Origin: a virus
IMG/VR virus record: IMGVR_UViG_3300010885_050605
Location: 1 to 24,097 of that record
Direction: 5' to 3' (one strand)
DNA length: 24,097 nt
Shown here: positions 14,181 to 20,620 of the stretch, piece by piece
Layout of the letters: each line of letters starts with the position of its first letter
How positions within the stretch are numbered: the stretch's first letter is position 1
Translations under genes and position numbers: made by a program
Notes under the pieces: generated by a model
Databases searched by the model: none
What the model was told of the DNA's origin: nothing
Seen by the model: the letters and a program-made list of their open reading frames with translations, nothing else

Positions 14181-14302
14181 TTGTTTTTGAGATTGAGGTG
14201 TTGGGTGCAGGACTCGCGGTGAGGGGAATTTCATTTCCTGCAAATCGTTCAGTTATTATTTTTGAGAATGACTTATCAGGTGATCGACTCGCGGTGAGAG
14301 GA
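14181..14302. repeat. Imperfect direct repeat pair, 75-base period
   Basis: Two copies of about 47 bases (14181-14227 and 14256-14302) align without gaps at a 75-base offset, with roughly four fifths of positions identical. The most conserved parts are a TTTTTGAGA block and an exact 13-base GACTCGCGGTGAG at 14211-14223 and 14286-14298. The repeats face the terS/HNH island and do not encode a gene. They may be protein-binding sites. Confidence 0.65.
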
Positions 14303-14574
14303 TGACAGCGGGAGCCTCCGGAGGCCGCGGAAACTTGGGGGTGGGGGGGGTGCAGGATCGGCAGGCCCTGGACCCGCCTGGACCCGGACAGCCAAGCGCC
14401 ATGGACGCCAAGAGCCGAGCAGGTGACGCGACCGACCGACGCGAGCGGCCAGCGGCCAGCCAGAGATCGCGCCCGACGCGCGCAGCCTGCGCCTGCGTCA
14501 TGGTGCCAGCCTGGACCTGTAGCGCGACCGAGCGCAGCGCGAGCAGCGCAGCACCGCGCGCCGATGGCAGGCGA

Positions 14575-15111
14575 TCACCCGGCATGGGCCCAGACACCGC
14601 GCCGGACCTTGGCCGCGCCACCTTGTCGCGTAATACCGTGCGCCTCGGCAGCCAGAGCGATGGAGCCGAACCGCCCGAGCGGAGTAACGACGGCACGCGA
14701 GCGCGGATGGCCGTCACCACGGATCCCAAGATGCGACCCGCGGGGCTTGCCCGAAGCGATGCGCGCAACCGTGGTGCGCTCGACAGCCACCGCCCGCACG
14801 TCAGCCGGTATGTCCGCGGCGTTCTCTTTATGCGTCGCTGCATAGACGTTGCCGACCTCATACGCGCCTGCGTCGCCGTACCGCGCCATGACATACTCGC
14901 CGCGCCGACGCCCGCGCCTGGCGTCAGGACCGAGCGCCAGGAGTGCAGCATCCCACCACAGATGCCATCGCAGCACGGTGAACCCGAACCGGATACCACG
15001 ACGCGCCGCCGCGTTCCGATGCGCGCGCCATGCTTGATAAGAGTATTCCGGGATACCGTGCGCCGCTTGCTCCCGTCGCGCGGCCTCATACGCACTCGAT
15101 ATGCGCGCCAT
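14575..15111 (-). CDS. HNH-like homing endonuclease with NUMOD1-like C-terminus
   Basis: A 178-residue basic protein. Residues 48-100 contain RWHLWWDAALLALGPDARRG, then GEYVMARYGDAGAYEVGNVY and AATHKENAAD. The Y.m.R.gD.G.y..gNv......N pattern is one I associate with small phage HNH-like endonucleases. Residues of about 141-172 (VVTPLGRFGSIALAAEAHGI) fit the NUMOD1-type DNA-binding repeat of homing enzymes (tplG.F.s...AA..hgi). AAGGG lies upstream of the ATG. It follows the small terminase on the same strand, 71 bases downstream. Long frames on the other strand here look like shadows. Confidence 0.65.
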   Translation of the reverse strand: MARISSAYEAARREQAAHGIPEYSYQAWRAHRNAAARRGIRFGFTVLRWHLWWDAALLALGPDARRGRRRGEYVMARYGDAGAYEVGNVYAATHKENAADIPADVRAVAVERTTVARIASGKPRGSHLGIRGDGHPRSRAVVTPLGRFGSIALAAEAHGITRQGGAAKVRRGVWAHAG

Positions 15112-15182
15112 GCCCCGCCCTTCATTGATTGCCGCATAAGCGTTATTCTAGCAACTCGCGCTCTTATGACAACTGGTCGCGT

Positions 15183-15734
15183 TCATCGCTCGATCTTGAG
15201 CATGACCAGCTGTTTTTGCTCCGGGGGCCGGTCGACGATCAAGCCCTTGAGCCGGGCGAGATCCATGATCGCGCCCCTCTTGTCAGCCAGCTTGACGGTC
15301 ACCTCCCCCGACGCCGATTGCCGGACCTCGACCAGAGCCCGGTGTGCATCCGCGTCAATGGCGGAAAAATCCCGCAGCGTGACACGCTGGCGCCGTTTGC
15401 CGGACGCCGGATCGGTCGACGTGCTGACGTCGACCACCTGGCGCAGTTCCGTGAATGCCAACCTTGCCATTTCCTCAGCCAGCCTATCCGCCGTGATGGC
15501 GTAGCGGTCCAGGACAGCCTCGACGGCGGATGCTTGTATGACCGCGGCGCGCTCAAGCGCCTCTATCACCAGCGGATGCGAGCGCAGCTTGCCGGCCGAC
15601 CCTGCGACGTATGCGTCTTTTGGCTTATCGAAAGCGCGGCGGTAGGCGTCGGAATTGTTCCCGCCGTTTTCAAGCAGAAGCTCCACGAAGCGCGCTTGCT
15701 TTGGCGTCAGGATAGGCGCGCGCGTCCCGGCCAT
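15183..15734 (-). CDS. terS: Terminase small subunit
   Basis: A 183-residue protein from ATG at 15734, chosen for GGAG 8 bases upstream. The N-terminal helix-turn-helix region has LTPKQARFVELLLENGGN, SDAYRRAFDKPKDAYVAGSA and GKLRSHPLVIEALERAA, the usual T.kQ..Fv...l..gn...Ay..A......a...a..Ll..p.V layout of small terminases that recognise the packaging start site. The middle (ADRLAEEMARLAFTELRQVV) and end (KLADKRGAIMDLARLKGL) also fit. It works with the large subunit at 7054-8535, from which it is unusually far and separated by early-type genes. Confidence 0.85.
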   Translation of the reverse strand: MAGTRAPILTPKQARFVELLLENGGNNSDAYRRAFDKPKDAYVAGSAGKLRSHPLVIEALERAAVIQASAVEAVLDRYAITADRLAEEMARLAFTELRQVVDVSTSTDPASGKRRQRVTLRDFSAIDADAHRALVEVRQSASGEVTVKLADKRGAIMDLARLKGLIVDRPPEQKQLVMLKIER

Positions 15735-15789
15735 AGGCGAGTCTCCATTCCGTGCATCCGTGCGCACAATGCGCGCATTGGAGTCGTAT

Positions 15790-15969
15790 ATCTACGCATG
15801 ACGCGCGCCGATCTACGCATGAACTGTGCATCCTGCGACCTGATTTTGGTGCGCCAGGCCGATATGCCGCGGATTGCCGAGCGATTACAGCGGCTTACAG
15901 GATGAAGCACCCTATGCACGACCGCATAAAATAAATACCATTATATAGTGTCTATGCGATGATTATGCG
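15790..15969. promoter_or_regulatory. Candidate operator array between divergent genes
   Basis: ATCTACGCATGA occurs at 15790-15801 and 15811-15822, exactly 21 bases (two DNA turns) apart. CGCATA lies at 15923-15928, and TATGCG at 15953-15958 and 15964-15969, 11 bases (one turn) apart. They share the core ATGCG or its complement CGCAT. The spacing on one face of the helix suggests cooperative binding of a regulator that controls both directions. Confidence 0.45.
15940..15945 (-). promoter_or_regulatory. Possible -10 box for terS
   Basis: On the minus strand this reads TATAAT, a perfect sigma70 -10 box, facing the small terminase gene about 200 bases away. I see no good -35 at 16-18 bases upstream, so the promoter may need an activator. 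Confidence 0.35.
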
Positions 15970-15999
15970 TTGACAGGCATTGCATTGATGTGCTTATAT
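15970..15999 (+). promoter_or_regulatory. Sigma70-type promoter for the right plus arm
   Basis: TTGACA (15970-15975, perfect) and TTATAT (15994-15999) are 18 bases apart; CTTATA with 17 is equivalent. The expected RNA start near 16006 leaves about 30 bases to the ATG at 16035 with its ribosome site. A TATGCG element abuts the -35 box, so repression there is plausible. This is the best promoter in the window. Confidence 0.7.
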
Positions 16000-16034
16000 T
16001 CACTTCAAGAACAGACCACCACAAGGAGCCGACC

Positions 16035-16181
16035 ATGACCCGCCTGATCGAAGCCGCTACCGCAAACCCCTCCCCAATCAACATCTCCCGCGTCCTCCGC
16101 TATGCATACAAACATCCCATGTGGGCTTGCATGGCGACCGCCGCCGAGATTGCCGCTTTCAACTCCTTTGTAGGGGGTTGA
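16035..16181 (+). CDS. Small hypothetical protein, 48 residues
   Basis: Starts MTRLIEAATANPSPINISRV and ends in AAEIAAFNSFVGG. ATG at 16035 is preceded by AAGGAGCCGACC, the shared start leader in short form. It is the first gene after the strong promoter at 15970-15999, so likely expressed early. Helical, no recognised domain. Confidence 0.55.
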   Translation: MTRLIEAATANPSPINISRVLRYAYKHPMWACMATAAEIAAFNSFVGG

Positions 16182-16186
16182 GAGCG

Positions 16187-16333
16187 ATGGTTGACCGCTC
16201 CAACCTGTCCCGCCTCTTGGCCAAGGCCATTGCCTACAAGCTGTCCGGCAAGCAGGACGAAGCCAACGCCTACGCCCAGGTTCTCGTTGCTGCGCTCCGC
16301 GCTGCGAGCATTCTCACCGACAAGGACGCCTGA
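16187..16333 (+). CDS. Small hypothetical protein, 48 residues
   Basis: Starts MVDRSNLSRLLAKAIAYKLS and continues GKQDEANAYAQVLVAALRAA. It looks like a two-helix hairpin (residues 6-18 and 22-42). AGGGGG at the end of the previous gene serves as ribosome site. The start at 16187 is the only Met consistent with that. Function unknown. Confidence 0.5.
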   Translation: MVDRSNLSRLLAKAIAYKLSGKQDEANAYAQVLVAALRAASILTDKDA

Positions 16334-16336
16334 ACC

Positions 16337-16513
16337 ATGACCACGAAGAAAATTGGCGGTATCCGCTTTATCAAAATCGGCGCGCTCACCGCCTCGTATT
16401 CCATCCCCCGCCATGCCTTGCCGAGTGCCGCCGAGCGGTCCGCGCTGATCTACGCCGCCGCGTTCGCTTGCGCCGGTATCTTGTCCGGCCTCGCCGCTAT
16501 CATCGCCGCCTGA
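16337..16513 (+). CDS. Small predicted membrane protein, 58 residues
   Basis: A 58-residue frame starting MTTKKIGGIRFIKIGALTAS. Residues 35-58 (RSALIYAAAFACAGILSGLA and four more hydrophobic residues) form one strong transmembrane helix at the C-terminus; the N-terminal part is basic and would stay in the cytoplasm. It starts 3 bases after the previous stop. Small early-region membrane proteins in phages may affect superinfection or lysis, but nothing here shows which. Confidence 0.5.
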   Translation: MTTKKIGGIRFIKIGALTASYSIPRHALPSAAERSALIYAAAFACAGILSGLAAIIAA

Positions 16514-16587
16514 TTTTGGCAGCCGACGGCACCGCCGCCGGTTTCCATGACCAGGCGACCCAGACCCACCCGAGAGGATCCCGACCG

Positions 16588-16989
16588 ATGAAACCGATAA
16601 AATTGCTTGCCGCCAATGCCCCCGCCCTCGCCGCCGCGCTTGCCGCCGCCAATGGCAAAGCGACCGCGCACACCTACACCAGCCCCATGGATTTGTTCAG
16701 CTTGGCCAATGACGCCGAGACGCAACTTGACGCCCTGAAAATCAAGAAAGCCGACCGACGCGGCGCCAGGTTCTACGCCATGTCCGGCGATCGTTTGCCC
16801 AATGCTTACAAGCACGCCATCCGCGTGAGTCGCGTGCAGATCGAACGCCGCGGCGCTGGCTGGTATCTCGTCGCCCTGGAGTGTGCGGAAATCTACCCGC
16901 AGGGTACGCGCCCGCACCGCCTCATACTCACCGAGCAGCAGGACGCCGCCGCCATCGCCGCGCTCCGCGCCTCGTACGTTATCGCCTGA
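16588..16989 (+). CDS. Hypothetical protein, 133 residues
   Basis: Starts MKPIKLLAANAPALAAALAA; the ATG at 16588 follows the leader AGAGGATCCCGACCG. Residues 1-25 are an Ala-rich helix. The rest looks alpha/beta, with VQIERRGAGWYLVALECAEI and PHRLILTEQQDAAAIAALRA. The DLFSLANDAETQLDALKIKK segment is a likely helix. No family is recognised. Confidence 0.55.
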   Translation: MKPIKLLAANAPALAAALAAANGKATAHTYTSPMDLFSLANDAETQLDALKIKKADRRGARFYAMSGDRLPNAYKHAIRVSRVQIERRGAGWYLVALECAEIYPQGTRPHRLILTEQQDAAAIAALRASYVIA

Positions 16990-17032
16990 TTCCGACCAGC
17001 GCCGAACCCTCCCCAACCAAGGAACCTGACCA

Positions 17033-17431
17033 ATGGCCCACACCGAAGACCAAGACAGCGCCTTCCGCGCTGCGCAGCTTGCCACGATCATCGCCCGCGC
17101 CTACCCGGCAGCGTATCCGCATCACATTGCTTGCGCCGTGGTAGCCCTGCGTCGCACCGCCGCCGCCGCCAAACGGCACGCCACGAACCTTTGCAACTCC
17201 CCCTTGACCGAGCAGCAGGAGAACCGCGCCGAAAACCGGATCGGTCACCTCGTCACCCGCGCCACCGAACTGATGAATTTATGCGCCGAACAGCGCGACC
17301 CCGCCGCCGAGACGCCGCCGTCCTACAAGATCACCACCGGCGGAGATCCGCGCGGCGCTTGCGCATGGCTGAAAATCGACGGCATCGAGGCCGACGGATG
17401 GGACCGTGAAACTGGCTTTGCGATCTACTAG
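17033..17431 (+). CDS. Hypothetical protein, 132 residues
   Basis: Starts MAHTEDQDSAFRAAQLATII with the leader AAGGAACCTGACCA. Residues 10-90 are helical with scattered Cys. The C-terminal 35 residues (KITTGGDPRGACAWLKIDGI then DGWDRETGFAIY) look like a small beta sheet. No catalytic motif is recognised. Confidence 0.55.
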   Translation: MAHTEDQDSAFRAAQLATIIARAYPAAYPHHIACAVVALRRTAAAAKRHATNLCNSPLTEQQENRAENRIGHLVTRATELMNLCAEQRDPAAETPPSYKITTGGDPRGACAWLKIDGIEADGWDRETGFAIY

Positions 17432-17442
17432 GGCCGGACCGC

Positions 17443-17670
17443 ATGACCCACGCGACCACCTACCCCCCGACCGGGCGTTGCCATAACGCCGAACCTGGCA
17501 CCTATGGCCACGAATGCGGAAAGCCCGCGGTTTGGTACGGCACCACACGCAGCACCGTGCACCCCGGTACTCCGTACACCACCGAATATTGCGACAACTG
17601 CAAGCAGCACGGCACCGAAGCCCGCACTTGCCACGACTGGCAACGCATCCCACTACCCCCCGAAGCATAG
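17443..17670 (+). CDS. Small zinc-ribbon-like protein
   Basis: A 75-residue protein with Cys and His spaced as GRCHNAEP, HECGKPAVWYG, EYCDNCKQHG and RTCHDW. The pairing C...C...CxxC with an aromatic YG strand suggests a small zinc ribbon. The sequence before its ATG, AGGGCCGGACCGC, is a weak version of the shared leader. Function unknown; small zinc proteins in early phage arms are often host-takeover factors. Confidence 0.55.
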   Translation: MTHATTYPPTGRCHNAEPGTYGHECGKPAVWYGTTRSTVHPGTPYTTEYCDNCKQHGTEARTCHDWQRIPLPPEA

Positions 17671-17680
17671 GAACCCGACC

Positions 17681-17998
17681 ATGCCCACCACCACCCCTGA
17701 TTACGTGATTTTCCGCCGTTGGCCAGCTTCCGAAGGCGGCCGAGTTGATGCGTTATTTCCGCTGATTCCGGGCACGCGTGAAATCGGAAATTGCACCGTA
17801 TTCTCGTTGGCGGAGGGTCATGGTTGTGGTGACCTGCAAGGGGTCATAGAGCAAACCGCGCCAGCCGCCGCTGACTCGGCTGACGTCATCGCACTGGCCG
17901 CCGCACTGCGCCGAATTGGTTACGATATGGCGCCGCGAACCCGCGCGCCGTCGCGAAGCCGGGTTGCACGCGCGCACCGCGCGGGGGCGGGCGTATGA
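17681..17998 (+). CDS. Hypothetical protein, 105 residues
   Basis: Starts MPTTTPDYVIFRRWPASEGG at 17681 after the leader AGGAACCCGACC, which begins inside the stop codon of the gene before. Residues 8-60 look beta-rich (DALFPLIPGTREIGNCTVFS); residues 70-90 are helical; the last 20 are strongly basic. The stop overlaps the next ATG as ATGA. No family is recognised. Confidence 0.55.
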   Translation: MPTTTPDYVIFRRWPASEGGRVDALFPLIPGTREIGNCTVFSLAEGHGCGDLQGVIEQTAPAAADSADVIALAAALRRIGYDMAPRTRAPSRSRVARAHRAGAGV

Positions 17999-18264
17999 CC
18001 GGCCGCCGTATCCGCCGCTTCCCCCAGTACACAACCGCCGAACTGGAGCTCATCCGCGCCGAACCCACGGACAATCTCAGCCCCGGAAAACTGGACGCCA
18101 TCGCCGCCGAGATTGCCGCGCGCAGGGATGCGCCAGGACGCGCAGCCTATGAATCCGACCTTGCCGCGCGCCCGACCTATCACGACGGCACGCCGCGCCG
18201 GACTTGGCAGCAACTCACCGAATTTTGCCGGCAAACATGGCTGCCCTCGCGCGACCCGAATTGA
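17995..18264 (+). CDS. Hypothetical protein, 89 residues
   Basis: Starts MTGRRIRRFPQYTTAELELI. The segment TTAELELIRAEP...LSPGKLDAIAAEIAARRD looks like two helices with a turn and could bind DNA, while RRTWQQLTEFCRQTWLP is a third helix. It is translationally coupled to the gene before through an ATGA overlap. Function unknown. Confidence 0.55.
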   Translation: MTGRRIRRFPQYTTAELELIRAEPTDNLSPGKLDAIAAEIAARRDAPGRAAYESDLAARPTYHDGTPRRTWQQLTEFCRQTWLPSRDPN

Positions 18265-18276
18265 AGGAACCGACCA

Positions 18277-18483
18277 ATGCCCCTCGCCCCGACCCCGCAA
18301 GACCTGCATTATCTGGCGCAGGGCTACGAACTACCCGCCGGCATGACATGGGAAGACGTTGCCACCAGCCGCGCGAAGCACGGCACCACCCCAACGCTTG
18401 TCCCGCTTGCGACTGCGCCCGGTTGCGTTTGTTGGGGGGTTCCGATGATTGACGGAAAATTCTTGGACCGCCTCCCTGTCTGA
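18277..18483 (+). CDS. Small hypothetical protein, 68 residues
   Basis: Starts MPLAPTPQDLHYLAQGYELP after the leader AAGGAACCGACCA, whose first A is the last base of the previous stop codon. The C-terminal part has a Cys pair, PGCVCWGVPM. It is too short to assign. Confidence 0.5.
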   Translation: MPLAPTPQDLHYLAQGYELPAGMTWEDVATSRAKHGTTPTLVPLATAPGCVCWGVPMIDGKFLDRLPV

Positions 18484-18519
18484 CAGCCTTTGACGACTAC
18501 CAGACCACAACCCCGAACG

Positions 18520-18534
18520 AAGGACGCCCGACCA
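18520..18534 (+). promoter_or_regulatory. Start-associated leader / extended ribosome binding site
   Basis: AAGGACGCCCGACCA directly before ATG 18535 is a clean example of an element found before at least nine genes: 11208-11222, 16023-16034, 16574-16587, 17019-17032, 17669-17680, 18264-18276, 18520-18534, 20198-20211 and 20680-20695, with a shorter form at 20273-20285. The purine part is a Shine-Dalgarno site; the CCGACC part is not explained by ribosome binding. Confidence 0.7.
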
Positions 18535-18897
18535 ATGGCCAAACTCTCCGCCCATGGCACCGAGATCATCCGCTATTTCAGCCCGACCCGGTACGCCCTG
18601 CTCTCCGTCCGATCCGATGGCCACACCCTGGCCCGCACGCCCTACAGCGACGGATGGAAATTGCACCGGCGCAAGAAGGCAGACGTGCAGCTTGCCGACT
18701 GGCAAGCGAGGAAATTGGCGCACGCCAACAGCTTGCCCGCATGGTGCCGCGCCGTGACCGGAATGCCCAGCCTGCGCCAGCTAGAGGAATGGGCATCGGA
18801 AGGCACCTGCGAGACGCCGACAGGTGACACCGTGGAAACGGACGGAGAAGGCCCCGACGGCGCCCCCTCTTGGCTCCGCGCCCTCGGCCTGATCTGA
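18535..18897 (+). CDS. Hypothetical protein, 120 residues
   Basis: Starts MAKLSAHGTEIIRYFSPTRY. The first part, GTEIIRYFSPTRYALLSVRS then DGHTLARTPYSDGWKLHRRK, looks like a small beta-rich fold. A helical segment (DWQARKLAHANSLPAWCRAV) and an acidic tail follow. The shared start leader lies directly upstream. The 93 bases after it hold nothing clear. Function unknown. Confidence 0.55.
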   Translation: MAKLSAHGTEIIRYFSPTRYALLSVRSDGHTLARTPYSDGWKLHRRKKADVQLADWQARKLAHANSLPAWCRAVTGMPSLRQLEEWASEGTCETPTGDTVETDGEGPDGAPSWLRALGLI

Positions 18898-18990
18898 TCC
18901 TGCCGGCCTAGCCGGGCGCACCCTACGCGCGAGGATGGCCAAAACTTCCTGTGTTTCCAACGACTCATAATTCGCCAAGGACAAAACCAA

Positions 18991-19554
18991 ATGAACCCGG
19001 AAAATCTGAAAACCAACGCGCCCGAAACCGATATTTGCGCCGCCCTTGTTGCGGCCGGTTGCGAAATCGGCAGCCACGAATCGGATTTGCACGTCAAAAG
19101 CACGCCCGCCGCCCTCACCGTGCTGGCAGCCTATAGCCATGACGCCCGTACGTTTATCAGCGCGATCGACGGCGCCCTATGGCTGGACATCCCTTTCGCT
19201 TACTCCCCGTTTTGGGCAGCCAAGGCCCTGCACCCTGATCCTACGCCCGAGCCCGAGCCGGAAACGCCGCCGACGCTGGCGAGCGAACCGCCAGCACCCG
19301 TTGCGCCGCGGTGCCTACCAACGCTGACGGAGATCCGCACAGCCAACATGAACGGGAAAGGATTCTTTTTTGCCCGCGCGACGATGGCCGCATGGGGCGA
19401 CACCATGGACAGCTTCCGCGTCATCACTGACGGCACCCGGATCATGCTGGAGCGAGTCATTGCCCGCATAGGACCAGGCAATGAACGCGACCCAAGCAGC
19501 ATTGGCGAGCGGTATTTGTTCCGCCCGGCTTCCGGCCGCATCGAGAAAGTTTGA
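18991..19554 (+). CDS. Hypothetical protein, 187 residues
   Basis: The longest gene of this arm. Residues 1-78 form one domain (DICAALVAAGCEIGSHESDL; FISAIDGALWLDIPF). A Pro/Glu linker of about 30 residues follows. The C-terminal domain, IRTANMNGKGFFFARATMAA with WGDTMDSFRVI and LFRPASGRIEKV, resembles a small phage module with a pattern of N..G..FF...tm..fg....s......; its function is not known to me. The two-domain layout with a linker suggests fusion of two small genes. The leader AAGGACAAAACCAA is a degenerate copy of the shared one. Confidence 0.55.
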   Translation: MNPENLKTNAPETDICAALVAAGCEIGSHESDLHVKSTPAALTVLAAYSHDARTFISAIDGALWLDIPFAYSPFWAAKALHPDPTPEPEPETPPTLASEPPAPVAPRCLPTLTEIRTANMNGKGFFFARATMAAWGDTMDSFRVITDGTRIMLERVIARIGPGNERDPSSIGERYLFRPASGRIEKV

Positions 19555-19556
19555 GC

Positions 19557-19784
19557 ATGTCCCGCACCCAGCGCCACAGCGCCGCCCTCGCCCGGTTCAA
19601 CCCATGGGAAGCCCGAGACATGGCAAGCAGCCGATACAGCAGCCTGGCGCAGCAGATCACCGCCAAGCAAGCCGAGATCCGCACGCTTGAATCTGAAGCC
19701 GACGCCGCACGCCAGATTTTCCGTGCCGCCGTTGCCGAGATCAATCGCCGCCCGCTTCCCCCGCGCGGTAAAATCACCCGATAG
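19557..19784 (+). CDS. Small coiled-coil protein, 75 residues
   Basis: From ATG at 19557 (a TTG at 19551 overlapping the upstream stop is an alternative). It starts MSRTQRHSAALARFNPWEAR. SLAQQITAKQAEIRTLESEA and DAARQIFRAAVAEIN form a long helix, likely coiled coil, ending in a basic tail. Function unknown. Confidence 0.5.
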   Translation: MSRTQRHSAALARFNPWEARDMASSRYSSLAQQITAKQAEIRTLESEADAARQIFRAAVAEINRRPLPPRGKITR

Positions 19785-19795
19785 GAGCCACGCCC

Positions 19796-19999
19796 ATGCT
19801 GTACGTTGCCCACTCCGCCGACCGCACGCCCGCAGAACCCTACGGCTACGGCGCCACCGCCGAAGAAGCCACCAGCGCCGCGCGCCGACAATTCGCTGGC
19901 GCTATGCAGTTTTGGCCCGCGGTCAAGCGCCGGCTTGTCATTTCCGAAGTACCCGACGGCTTCCAATTCAAGGAATGGCCGCAGGATCCAAACGCATGA
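19796..19999 (+). CDS. Small hypothetical protein, 67 residues
   Basis: Starts MLYVAHSADRTPAEPYGYGA. Residues 20-35 (TAEEATSAARRQFAGA) form a helix flanked by strands (MLYVAHS; RRLVISEVPDGFQFKEW), a beta-alpha-beta layout. AGGAGCCACGCCC before the ATG partly matches the shared leader. The stop overlaps the next ATG as ATGA. Function unknown. Confidence 0.5.
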   Translation: MLYVAHSADRTPAEPYGYGATAEEATSAARRQFAGAMQFWPAVKRRLVISEVPDGFQFKEWPQDPNA

Positions 20000-20184
20000 C
20001 CCCCGCGCTTATTTCCCTCACCATTCAGAACTTGCGCGCGCTCCCCATTCAGGACCAGGACCGCGCGCTATGCCGGATGCACAAGGACCACCTGCTAGAC
20101 ATTGGCGAACGCCTTGGCCTGCGCCTCCCGTATTTTGGCGGAGACAAGCCGGCCGCCATCGTCGGCGCCCTCGCCCGCTCTTAA
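19996..20184 (+). CDS. Small hypothetical protein, 62 residues
   Basis: Starts MTPALISLTIQNLRALPIQD. It is helical throughout, with DQDRALCRMHKDHLLDIGER and a final GGDKPAAIVGALARS helix. It is coupled to the gene before through ATGA. Function unknown. Confidence 0.5.
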   Translation: MTPALISLTIQNLRALPIQDQDRALCRMHKDHLLDIGERLGLRLPYFGGDKPAAIVGALARS

Positions 20185-20211
20185 CCCACCAGACCCAAAG
20201 GATCCCGACCC

Positions 20212-20289
20212 ATGGGCCCGCCGGCGCCCGACCACGCGCCGGCTTTCCTATGCGCCATCCCGACGCAGCAGCAGGAGATCCGACATTGA
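20212..20289 (+). CDS. Micro-gene, 25 residues, coupled to HTH regulator
   Basis: ATG at 20212 follows a full copy of the shared leader (AAGGATCCCGACCC). The frame encodes MGPPAPDHAPAFLCAIPTQQ plus QEIRH and stops at a TGA that overlaps the TTG start of the next gene as TTGA. The leader and overlap argue that it is translated. It may act as a leader peptide that tunes the regulator downstream. Confidence 0.4.
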   Translation: MGPPAPDHAPAFLCAIPTQQQEIRH

Positions 20290-20537
20290 CCAAGCCCCAG
20301 CCGGTCCACATGACCGCAGACCAGCTTGCCGACTCCCTGGCCTCGCTTCATTGGAATCCGACCAGCCTAGCCTCGATCCTTGGCCGGCATACCACCACTA
20401 CGCGACGATGGAGCACCGGACACGGCCGCATCCCGGAGAACGTAGCGCAATGGCTCCGCCGCATGGTCGAGATACACGACGCCAACCCGCCGCCCGCGCC
20501 GCCGGTGCCTGGCAGCCGCAACATTGCGCCAGGCTAG
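20286..20537 (+). CDS. Helix-turn-helix transcriptional regulator
   Basis: An 83-residue protein from TTG at 20286, with AGGAG upstream; a Met at codon 9 is an alternative start. LADSLASLHWNPTSLASILG and RHTTTTRRWSTGHGRIPENV fit a Cro/CI-type helix-turn-helix, with recognition helix around residues 35-43 (the T..RRW..G motif). AQWLRRMVEIHDANPPP follows the typical end. It may regulate the phage arms, perhaps through the repeated CGCAT sites near 15.8-15.97 kb; that link is only a guess. Confidence 0.7.
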   Translation: MTKPQPVHMTADQLADSLASLHWNPTSLASILGRHTTTTRRWSTGHGRIPENVAQWLRRMVEIHDANPPPAPPVPGSRNIAPG

Positions 20538-20620
20538 GCGTGCGCCAGAAGCCACCAACTGGCGCAGCCGAGCATAATCACCACCACCCACAGCCCAACG
20601 CTCAGTCCGATTAACCGCAC
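20534..20620 (-). CDS. Possible antisense membrane micropeptide, 28 residues
   Basis: On the minus strand a GTG at 20620 with GGGGGAG 8 bases upstream opens a 28-codon frame: MRLIGLSVGLWVVVIMLGCA then SWWLLAHA. It is one transmembrane helix with a basic start. It fills a gap of about 160 bases in the plus operon that otherwise has no gene. Antisense placement is unusual and chance is possible. Confidence 0.3.
   Translation of the reverse strand: MRLIGLSVGLWVVVIMLGCASWWLLAHA

Larger units (their letters stand above)
13897..14574. other. Convergent gene-poor region with repeats
   Basis: About 680 bases between the plus arm and the minus terS/HNH island. The left two thirds (to about 14300) is AT-rich against the window and repeats the word GGAATTT or close forms near 14054, 14111 and 14225, plus T8 at 14166-14173. 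It contains a hairpin and a 75-base-spaced repeat pair listed separately. The right third is GC-rich with a G-tract, five G then T then eight G, at about 14337-14350. An 81-codon minus frame starting MTQAQAARVGRDLWLAAG (14256-14501) exists but its codon use and tail are not convincing. Possible roles are an origin, a packaging site or a transcription end. Confidence 0.5.

Noticed and set aside
14302-15504. 400-codon plus-strand frame and 293-codon minus frame at 14256-15137
   Set aside because: The 178-residue minus frame has recognisable HNH-like and NUMOD1-like motifs; the others are shadows with biased composition.
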